A stretch of 64,000 nt of DNA from Mycobacterium malmoense (lineage in GTDB: Bacteria; Actinomycetota; Actinomycetes; Mycobacteriales; Mycobacteriaceae), in assembly GCF_019645855.1 (NCBI RefSeq), contig NZ_CP080999.1, positions 4,092,001 to 4,156,000 on the forward strand. Direction: 5' to 3'. Both the position numbers and the translations under genes were made by a program. Positions within the stretch are counted from its first letter, which is position 1, and each line of letters begins with the position of its first letter. The notes beneath the pieces are model-generated. The model had not been told where the DNA came from and ran no database searches. It saw nothing but the letters and a program-made list of their open reading frames with translations. Shown here piece after piece: positions 27,359 to 34,437 of this stretch.

Positions 27359-27490
27359 ACCGGCAGGACGTAGAGGTTGCAGCGAAAGCAATTGCTCGAC
27401 TTGCAGTTTCAGAGTGATGCAGCTGATTTGGCGCTGACGGTCGGGTGATCGAGGTGCGATAACCCAAACCCTCAGAGCTATAGGTAATTT

Positions 27491-27766
27491 GTGGCTACGC
27501 AACCGGGGTTGTTGACGGCGGTGGTGAGTTTGTCGAGTGTCGGTGCGGCGAATGCGGCGGTAAAGGGGCCGACGACGCAGATGATTGCGCCGGCGGCTGA
27601 CCAAGTGTCGGCCTTGGTGTCCACGCAGTTCGCCGCGCATGGGTTGACGTATCAGACGGTGGCGTTAATCGCTGGTCAGATTCATGAGGCGTTTGTCGGC
27701 GCCTTGGCCATTGATGGCACGGCGTATGCGGAGACCGAGACGGCGAATATCGCCGTGGCTAGCTAG
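27491..27766 (+). CDS. PE family protein, short copy
   Basis: 91 residues from a GTG. It matches the PE protein of unit 1 (IAPAADQVSAL, TQFAAHGLTYQTV, YAETE as the YxxxE secretion signal) but lacks about eight residues in the first helix, where VVSLSSVGAANAAV replaces the longer AAAGNLSTIGASMGAANAAV. A shorter helix could change pairing with its PPE partner. The PPE gene starts 10 bases downstream. The ribosome site is weak, unlike the strong one of unit 1. It is probably functional because all helices remain in frame and the secretion motif is intact. Confidence 0.9.
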   Translation: MATQPGLLTAVVSLSSVGAANAAVKGPTTQMIAPAADQVSALVSTQFAAHGLTYQTVALIAGQIHEAFVGALAIDGTAYAETETANIAVAS

Positions 27767-27776
27767 GGGTGGTGAG

Positions 27777-28958
27777 GTGTTTTTTTCGTTCTTTCCTCCG
27801 GAGGTTAATTCGGGGTTGATGTATGCCGGTCCGGGGTCGGGGCCGTTGGCGGAGGCGGCGGCGGCCTGGGAGGGGTTGGCCACGGATTTGTATTCCACGG
27901 TGGCGTCGTATCAGTCGGTGATTGCGAATTTGACTAGTGGGTGGTCGGGACCTTCGGCGATGGCGATGGCTTCGGCGGCCGTTCCCTACGTGTCGTGGAT
28001 GAGCACGACGGCGGCGGCAGCGGCCGAGGCGGGTGCGCAGGCCAACGCGGCAGTGGGCGCCTACGAGACGGCGTTTGTAATGACGGTGCCGCCGGCGGTG
28101 ATTGCCATCAACCGGACGGTGTTGGCGGCGCTGATTGCGACGAACATCTTGGGTCAAAACAGTCCGGCGATCGCGGCCTTGGAGGCCCAGTACGCGGAGA
28201 TGTGGGCCCAGGATGTGGAGGCGATGAACGGCTATGCCGTCTCGGCGCAGGCCGCGGTGCAGGTGCCGGAGTTGAGTACCCCGCCGGCGATGACGAATAC
28301 GGCCAGTCCCTTGGCAAGCATCCCGGACGGAGCCAGTGTGCTGGCGGGCTTGACGGCGTTGGGGACCCAGGTGCAAACGGCATTAGGGGCCTTGACGACG
28401 TCGGCTCCGGTCGCCGAGTTGTTGAACGTCACCGGTCTGAGTTCGTTGGTGAATGGGACAGGGTTGAGCCAGTCGTCGATCTATTCCATTGAGGCTGCCT
28501 ACTACGGGGTGATGATGGGCAGCACGCCGGCGCGGATGTTCATGAGCATGGGTCAATCGGCGTCGGGTTCAGCGGGATTGACCAGCAGCAGCAACGGACT
28601 GCTGGAAACCATCGGTCAGTTCGTTGACGGCAAGATGCAGTTGGTGGTGGGTGGGGTGACCAATCAGCTCAAGTCGTGGGGCGGCTCGATTTCGGCGCAG
28701 CTGGCCCACGCCAGCAAGATTGGGGGGCTCTCGATCCCGCCGGGCTGGTCCACGGCGGCGCAGGGAGTGGGGATGAGCCGGGCCGCGCCGGTACTACCGC
28801 CAACCAGCGTGGCCAGCCCGGCGATGGCGCAGGCCTCGGCCATGCCCCAAAGCCCGTTTGCCCAAGCACTCATGGGAGCACTGAGCGGACGCGGCCTGGG
28901 CGGCATCGCCGGCAAGATGCCCGCCAAGATCATGCCCCGCTCACCAGCCGGCGGATAA
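27777..28958 (+). CDS. PPE family protein (SVP-like subfamily), second copy
   Basis: 393 residues from the GTG at 27777, aligned with the start of the first PPE; the open frame extends upstream into the PE gene but that part is not PPE-like. FFSFFPPEVNSGLMY, SGWSGPSA and GGLSIPPGW are conserved. The N-terminal and middle parts have scattered substitutions relative to 24301-25485, while bases 28612-28807 are identical to 25138-25333, a sign of recent gene conversion or selection on the C-terminal domain. Export by an ESX system with the neighbouring PE is expected from the family. Confidence 0.93.
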   Translation: MFFSFFPPEVNSGLMYAGPGSGPLAEAAAAWEGLATDLYSTVASYQSVIANLTSGWSGPSAMAMASAAVPYVSWMSTTAAAAAEAGAQANAAVGAYETAFVMTVPPAVIAINRTVLAALIATNILGQNSPAIAALEAQYAEMWAQDVEAMNGYAVSAQAAVQVPELSTPPAMTNTASPLASIPDGASVLAGLTALGTQVQTALGALTTSAPVAELLNVTGLSSLVNGTGLSQSSIYSIEAAYYGVMMGSTPARMFMSMGQSASGSAGLTSSSNGLLETIGQFVDGKMQLVVGGVTNQLKSWGGSISAQLAHASKIGGLSIPPGWSTAAQGVGMSRAAPVLPPTSVASPAMAQASAMPQSPFAQALMGALSGRGLGGIAGKMPAKIMPRSPAGG

Positions 28959-28964
28959 TGTAAT

Positions 28965-28981
28965 GCGTTGCAGTGCAACGC
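28965..28981 (+). repeat. 17-base palindrome after the second PPE stop
   Basis: Identical to the palindrome at 25493-25509 (arms GCGTTGCA and TGCAACGC). Its retention while flanking bases changed argues for function. Confidence 0.45.
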
Positions 28982-29408
28982 TCTTCACGTCGGCATCTCG
29001 CCCAGCCGAAACCCTTAGCTCAGTGGCCAGGACGTGACGAAGGCCGCGGGCAACGTCGTGCATCAGCTGCGCGGCACCTCGCCGTGATGACACTCATCGG
29101 GCTCGATACCCGTGGGCGTTTTCTTGCGTCGTTCGGGTGAGCCCTTCAATGGCCCGGCCGCCGGACCTTCGGCATCGATGCCCGGCTCCGCCGGTCACGA
29201 TGAACAGCAACATCCACCTCATGCAGTCACTGTGAACACCACAACGTTGGCATGCGCACCAACCGCCGGTCGTTAACCCTCACCGAAAGCGACCCTCGGG
29301 CGCGCAGCTGGCGGGGTTGCTAGCTGTGCGCCGAGGCGCATCGCCAAGCGCCTCACGCCATTCGCTAAACGCTGGAAGCAGGTCGACGCCAGCAACCGTT
29401 AGGACGCC

Positions 29409-29652
29409 CTTAACTGCCCTAGTTATTGACGTCTTCGCAAGTCGATAAGCAACAACCTGGCAAATTAGCTTATCAAGGGATCTGGAGCAGGCCCAGCTGC
29501 TCATATTTGTTTGCTAATTGTAATAAAAGCTTGCGCCTTGAACTACTGTCGTTGAACTAGCAGGTCAACAGCGCTGGTGTCTTATTTGGCAGGTGTCTTG
29601 CTTCTAAGTCTACTCTCAGGTAACGTGCCGCTCGCAGGTGTGACACGTGTCA
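29409..29652 (+). promoter_or_regulatory. Conserved four-element regulatory region of gjpA-like gene (subfamily C, copy 2)
   Basis: CTTAACTGCCCT at 29409, TTGTTTGC at 29507, CTACTCTCAGGTAA at 29610 and TGACACGTGTCA at 29641. Spacings are 98, 103 and 31 bases, identical to copy 1. The rest of the 721-base spacer shows no supported gene. Confidence 0.6.
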
Positions 29653-29679
29653 TAACCGACAACCAGCAAAGGAGATACC

Positions 29680-30816
29680 GTGGAACGGGCTCTAGGTACC
29701 GATAAACGTGGGGGGTTGTCGAAATCGGGGTCGTCCGGTTCAGCTACTCGGATGCGGCCGTATCTGGCCGGCGGTGTTGCGCTGGTGGGGGCCAGCCTGA
29801 TCGCGGTCAACCCGATAACGTCGAACATCGCCGCTAACATTCAGGAGCGCGCCGTCCGGCTGACCAGCACGGTCACCGACGATATCGGCGACCTGACCAC
29901 CAACGCCGCGACGACACTAGCCGGGTCACTCGACTTCAACGACCTCGCAAGCGCAGCGACCGGCCCGATCACTTCGTGGATCAACGTCTTCACCGAGGCA
30001 TATGACAACCTTCAGGTGCTTGGTGGCGAGATACAGGCCGATCCGTTGCCGGCCCTGGCGCAAGTGGTCAGCAACCAGCTCGGCTTCGCCAACACGGTGG
30101 GCAGCGACTTGTACACGATAGGCAGCGATGTCTACACGTTGCTGACCCAGACGTTGCCTCCGCAGCTCCAAACGTTGTTCAGCAGCATCGCAGCCGGGGA
30201 CATCAGCGAAGGGATGCGCACCTTCACCAACAGCCTGACATTTGATCTGCTCCCGAGCGCCGAGCCGCTGCTAGGCATCTTGGCGGTTCCCGGCGAGGTG
30301 GCGCAGAATTTCGCCAACGTCCTTCAGCAACAACTGCCCGACATCGCGCTGGGCGGCTTGCTCTCCGTCTTGTCAGTGAACTACGGCGCGCTCCAGTCGA
30401 CGGCCGACGCCGCCCAGTTGGTCGAGAACACGTGGAACGCCGGGCAACCACTGCAGGCGCTCATCGACGTGCTGAATGCGCCGGCCTACATCACCGGCGC
30501 CACCGTCAACGGATTCACCTCGTCGTTCGTAAACGTGAGTTATCCCGGGATACTCGGTGCATATGGCCTCGCCCAGCAGCTCCTGGTGACCATTCCGCAG
30601 GACATTGCGTCAACGCTGGCCAACGGGGCGACACCGGCCACTTGGTCCGAGAATCTGAGCGAACTGATCGCGATAATCACCGGTAGCCTGGGCGGCGGAG
30701 TGCTGAATCCCGCCGAGTTCGTCCCCGCGGCCGCCACCGATATCGGTTCGCTGCTGGCCACCAACCTGGCACCGAGTCTGAGTGGACTGGCGTTCAGCCT
30801 GTTGTCGTTACTCTGA
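29680..30816 (+). CDS. Secreted GjpA-like porin family protein, subfamily C copy 2
   Basis: 378 residues from a GTG with AAAGGAG 8 bases upstream. Its N-terminus (leader plus RPYLAGGVALVGASLIAV) and about 90 residues match the copy at 26145, then it switches to an unrelated-looking central part (YDNLQVLGGEIQADPLPAL onward) before the shared end ATDIGSLLATNLAPSL and LLSLL. The PLPxL-Q-VxNQ segment is common to all subfamilies in this window and supports a single family. A perfect hairpin follows. The cell-envelope role is inferred. Confidence 0.83.
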   Translation: MERALGTDKRGGLSKSGSSGSATRMRPYLAGGVALVGASLIAVNPITSNIAANIQERAVRLTSTVTDDIGDLTTNAATTLAGSLDFNDLASAATGPITSWINVFTEAYDNLQVLGGEIQADPLPALAQVVSNQLGFANTVGSDLYTIGSDVYTLLTQTLPPQLQTLFSSIAAGDISEGMRTFTNSLTFDLLPSAEPLLGILAVPGEVAQNFANVLQQQLPDIALGGLLSVLSVNYGALQSTADAAQLVENTWNAGQPLQALIDVLNAPAYITGATVNGFTSSFVNVSYPGILGAYGLAQQLLVTIPQDIASTLANGATPATWSENLSELIAIITGSLGGGVLNPAEFVPAAATDIGSLLATNLAPSLSGLAFSLLSLL

Positions 30817-30829
30817 GTCCGTCGTCGTG

Positions 30830-30871
30830 GGCATCCTTTCTGCGGTGATCTGTTGCCGCAGAAAGGATGCC
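30830..30871 (+). terminator. 16-bp perfect hairpin after gjpA-like gene (copy 2)
   Basis: GGCATCCTTTCTGCGG pairs with CCGCAGAAAGGATGCC around a 10-base loop, 13 bases after the stop. No T-run follows. Confidence 0.72.
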
Positions 30872-31118
30872 ACCGGCGTTACCGGGTATTTGCAGCGAAA
30901 ATAATGCTCAACTTACAGCTTCAAAGGTATGCAGCTGATTCTGTGTGCGAAATCCTTTGGACTACAGCGAATCTCGCGACAGTACTTGCTGGGGGTGAAG
31001 GAGGCTCCTCCTTTCAGACTCGCCGTCTTCGGCGGAACCCGCGTCCGAATACTTTTAATACTCCCAAAGGGACGCGATCCGGCCGGGCCTGACTCGGCTT
31101 GCGGTTCCAACACATTCA
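30872..31118. other. Intergenic stretch between convergent genes
   Basis: Holds the end of cassette unit 2 and then sequence unrelated to it. I see no gene here. Confidence 0.5.
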
Positions 31119-32618
31119 TCAGAACGGGATCAGACTCGTGAGGTCAGCGGCAATCTGTGTGGCTGCATCGAACATAACGATGAATTCCAAACCGCCCGCG
31201 ATGCTGCCCAAGCCGAACAGACCCGCGATTGGCAGGCCGACGGCGTCAAGGAGGTTACCCGAGGCGAGTTCATCCACGGCCAGGGTGGCGGCATAGGCCG
31301 GCGCCGAGGTCAGCATAGTATTGATGACATCCGCGGTGGGAAGCAGTGTGGAATAAGCCGATTCGGCGATGCTGCTCATTGTGTTGGCAACATCGATCAA
31401 GCTGGGCAGCGAATGCCCCGCGCCGGCAGCGCCATCGGTCAGCGCCGCGGAGACGTTGGAGACGTCGACCACCGACGCCAATCCCCCGCCGCCGCTCGCC
31501 AGCGATCCCAGGTCGCTGATGAATTTCTGGACTCCTTCCTGGGTCCCGCTGGCCAGGGCCGAGAGCACCTCGGCCGGGTTGAGGTTGGTCGGGAATAGCC
31601 CCATCGGGGTGGGCACATTCGCCGGCCCGGCGTCCCAGCCGTTGGTGACGCTGCCGTAGCCCAGGTCGACCAGTACCCGCATATCGGGCTCCATTAGGTC
31701 GTAGATCGGCTGCCCGACCACCGGGATGCTCTCCAGCGGCTGCAACAGCGGCAGCTGCCCGTTGGGAATCATGAAATATTGTGTGGCGCCGGTGTAATCG
31801 GCAGTCACCGGGAGTTGGAACGCCGAAGCCAACTGCGCATCGGTGAGATCTGGATAAATGGTGTGCACATACTCGATGCCCAGGACGGCGTTGAGGTCCG
31901 AGAAAATATCGATCGGGTAGCGCGGGAAGTCGGCATAGCCGTCGTATTCCATGGTGTAGATAGCGGTGTCCCACGGAACGTCGGCCGGGGTCGCGCCGCT
32001 GAACGTTATTCCCAAACTCGGGATGGTCGGGTAGCTGCTAAAGACCGGGAGGTCGAAGCGTTCGAACAGACCGCCGTCGGGGAGGTTGGGGTCACCGAGC
32101 ATCACGAAGGACAGCTGATCCGCGGTCGGCTGTTGCGCCAGCGGTAGGGCCAACAGATCACGCATTTCCAATGTGGAAATGGTGGCGCTCTGCGAGTAGC
32201 CGAGCACGACCAGGTTATTCCCGTCGGCGATTTGACTGTTGATCGTGCTGTTCAGAATGCTGAGGCCCTGGAGAGTCGACGGCTCCAGCTCCAGGCTTTT
32301 CACGCCGCTGTTAGGGTACAGGCCCTCTGGCGTGAACAGCGCGTTCATGACGCTCACGGGAAACTGCGGCTGGCCGTTGAAAAAGGGCGTCGTGGGATCG
32401 ATGAATCGCTCGGTGATGGCATCCATGTAGCTTGGGGGAGGTATGGGCAGGCCGCTGCCGCCCATAATCCACGACTCGGTGTCCAGCAGCCTCGCTTCCA
32501 CTCGCACCGTTTTCCCGCCGCTCGCCGATGTCGGCGTGACGGTTTGCGACACGCCCAGCGCGGCAACGCTAGTGATCGCCAACGGCACGATACCCAGCGA
32601 GCGCAGCATCCAATTCAT
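31119..32618 (-). CDS. Secreted PE-PPE-domain serine hydrolase
   Basis: 499 residues from the ATG at 32618, preceded by AAAGGGGG. A signal peptide (MNWMLRSLGIVPLAITSVAA) precedes a PE-PPE domain (alpha/beta-hydrolase fold) with the nucleophile elbow GYSQSA near residue 143 and conserved stretches VMLGDPNLPDGGL, YPIDIFSDLNAV and YFMIPNGQLPLL. Proteins with this domain are esterase/lipase-like and are often fused behind PE or PPE domains; here it has its own signal peptide. The last ~180 residues are Ala/Leu-rich and end TSLIPF. It lies inside the inverted-repeat interval, 73 bases downstream of the inverted porin-like gene, on the same strand. Confidence 0.9.
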   Translation of the reverse strand: MNWMLRSLGIVPLAITSVAALGVSQTVTPTSASGGKTVRVEARLLDTESWIMGGSGLPIPPPSYMDAITERFIDPTTPFFNGQPQFPVSVMNALFTPEGLYPNSGVKSLELEPSTLQGLSILNSTINSQIADGNNLVVLGYSQSATISTLEMRDLLALPLAQQPTADQLSFVMLGDPNLPDGGLFERFDLPVFSSYPTIPSLGITFSGATPADVPWDTAIYTMEYDGYADFPRYPIDIFSDLNAVLGIEYVHTIYPDLTDAQLASAFQLPVTADYTGATQYFMIPNGQLPLLQPLESIPVVGQPIYDLMEPDMRVLVDLGYGSVTNGWDAGPANVPTPMGLFPTNLNPAEVLSALASGTQEGVQKFISDLGSLASGGGGLASVVDVSNVSAALTDGAAGAGHSLPSLIDVANTMSSIAESAYSTLLPTADVINTMLTSAPAYAATLAVDELASGNLLDAVGLPIAGLFGLGSIAGGLEFIVMFDAATQIAADLTSLIPF

Positions 32619-32691
32619 CACAACAACCCCCTTTGAGGTTTTCGTAGGAGTTTGACGGGTGTTCAGTAGCATTCGGAGCATTCGGAACGAC

Positions 32692-33873
32692 TCAGATGCC
32701 CAGGAGGCTGAGTAGTAGGTGGGGGATGTTGGTGGTGAGTTCGGTGAGCAGGGTGGTGCTGAGTTGGGTGGGTAGTGCGGCGGCGAGTCCGGTGAGGTTG
32801 TTGTTGAGTGTGGTGGTGAGGTCGGTGCTGAGGATGGTGGTGAGGTCGGTGGGAATGAGGGGGAAGCTGAGTTGGGTTAGGGGGTTGCCGGTGGTGTTCC
32901 AGCCGAGGGTGTCGGCCAGGATTTGGGAGAGGTTTTCTAGGGCGCCTAGGGGTCCGGTGGGGACGCCGCCGAGGGTGACGGCCAGGGGTTTGTCGAGGCT
33001 AAAGGCTAGGGAGTTGAATAGGGAGCCGCCGATGCCCAGGTTGTTGGGGTAGTCGCCGTTGGTGATTCCGGGGGTGAGTAGTCCGCCGAAGGCGATGCCG
33101 AGGTAGGTGAAGTCGATGCCGGAGGGTAGGACACCGGATTGGGAGAGTAGCGGCAAGATTGCGGAGAGGTTGAGGGTGGCGCCGTTGAAGAAGGCGTTGG
33201 TGAGGCTGGCGGGGATGTTGATCAGTTCGCTTAGTGCGGCACCGAAATTGGGGGTGGTGCTGCTAAGGGCGCCGAGGATGTTTTGGATGTCGTTGCTGAG
33301 TTCGACGACGGGGCTAACGAACGGGCCGGCTGCGCCGATGAGGACTCCGCTTGGTGGTGAGGACATCAAGTTCACCACTGCGGTGATGGCTTGTAGTTCG
33401 GTGGGGTTGGTGATGTGCAGGAAGTCTTGGAGCACGAACGGGAGCAGGTTGTAGACCTCGAGGTGGTAGGCCTCCATGGTGTGGGGAAGTGTCGCGGTGA
33501 CAATGTCTTTGGGCGCGCCGGCGAGCACCATGGTTTGCGCCGTGTTTTGTAGGTTGTCCCCGATTTGGGTGAGGACATCGCCGATGTTGGCGGGGTTTTG
33601 CACGAAGCTGTCCAGGTAGTCGGCCTGGTTGACGAGCACTTGTTGCAGCGCGGGTAAGGGGGCTTGGAAGAAGTGGTCGAAAAGCTCTGTGGTGTCGCTG
33701 GAGGCGTTGTTGAAGGTGTCTATCCAGGGGGTGATGAAGTCGAAGCTGTCGGTGAGCGCCACGGCTGAGATGTGGACCTCGGGTGGGCAGGGCGCCGTCG
33801 GGGTGAGGGCGATGACGCTAGCTCCGGCCAGGGCGACGCTGGCGGTGATCCAGGGACGGGTGGTCAGTTCCAT
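32692..33873 (-). CDS. Secreted GjpA-like porin family protein, subfamily B copy 2 (inverted)
   Basis: 393 residues; identical to the protein at 22520-23701 except the final four residues (LLGI instead of LIPF). ATG at 33873 with AAGGAG upstream. The repeat breakpoint at 32704 lies inside the last codons, so each copy takes its C-terminal tail and stop from unique flanking DNA. Five C instead of four at 33919-33923 in the 5' leader is the only other difference noticed. The hydrolase gene at 31119 lies downstream on the same strand and could be co-transcribed. Confidence 0.83.
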   Translation of the reverse strand: MELTTRPWITASVALAGASVIALTPTAPCPPEVHISAVALTDSFDFITPWIDTFNNASSDTTELFDHFFQAPLPALQQVLVNQADYLDSFVQNPANIGDVLTQIGDNLQNTAQTMVLAGAPKDIVTATLPHTMEAYHLEVYNLLPFVLQDFLHITNPTELQAITAVVNLMSSPPSGVLIGAAGPFVSPVVELSNDIQNILGALSSTTPNFGAALSELINIPASLTNAFFNGATLNLSAILPLLSQSGVLPSGIDFTYLGIAFGGLLTPGITNGDYPNNLGIGGSLFNSLAFSLDKPLAVTLGGVPTGPLGALENLSQILADTLGWNTTGNPLTQLSFPLIPTDLTTILSTDLTTTLNNNLTGLAAALPTQLSTTLLTELTTNIPHLLLSLLGI

Positions 33874-34408
33874 GGCATCTCCTTGGGCACGGGTCCGGTT
33901 ACCGGCTTGACCAATCGCGGGGGAAGTCAAGGCAAAGCGCGCGCGTTCGCCTAGTTGGCTGCGTTTCACCCCGGAGCCGTGGAGGGCTGGTCACGCCGAC
34001 CAGTTCCCGCGGCACCGTTCTCCTTTGCTGTTTGGGGACTATGACGCCTGTCACAGTGCTACCCGAGAACTTACCCGAGAGTAAGGTCGGATACAAGACG
34101 TGTGCTGAATAAAGTTTTGTGGTTTCTTGACCTGCGGATTCGTCCACATGACCGACCAAAGTCAGTGTTTATTACAGTGGGCAAACAAGTGTGACGTGTT
34201 TGTGACGGCCCGTTTCCCGTGATTTCCTAGTTAGCTAGGGTAGGTTGCTCGTGATGTTACAAAGCGCAAATAACGAGGGTAGTTAAGGATGCCCTAACAG
34301 TTGCTGGAACCCCGCCACCCCAAGACCTGATACCCCACCCCAACCCCCCAACACCCCACCCCCACCACCCCCCAGCAAGCCCACCAACACCCACCCGAGC
34401 ATCGCCCC
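32704..34408 (-). repeat. Right arm of the 1.7-kb inverted repeat
   Basis: Reverse complement of 21986-23689. The two arms face each other across about 9.0 kb that includes both PE-PPE-gjpA cassettes and the hydrolase gene. Confidence 0.93.
34042..34287 (-). promoter_or_regulatory. Conserved four-element regulatory region, inverted copy
   Basis: Minus-strand copy of 22107-22352, with TGACAGGCGTCA at 34042-34053 and CTTAACT at 34281-34287. The rest of 33874-34437 is repeat arm followed by about 30 unique bases; no gene is seen. Confidence 0.6.
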
Positions 34409-34437
34409 GGAGCGGGGATCCTATGGCGGGCTAGCTG

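Larger units (their letters stand above)
23988..27422 (+). repeat. Tandem duplicated PE-PPE-gjpA cassette, unit 1
   Basis: Three genes (PE, PPE, porin-like) plus the intergenic regions, repeated in the same order as unit 2 at 27491-30940. The best-conserved parts are the PPE C-terminal half, the porin upstream region and the final hairpin. Confidence 0.85.
27491..30940 (+). repeat. Tandem duplicated PE-PPE-gjpA cassette, unit 2
   Basis: Second copy of the cassette at 23988-27422, in direct orientation. Both units end with a hairpin and, further on, the shared ATGCAGCTGATT. Confidence 0.85.
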
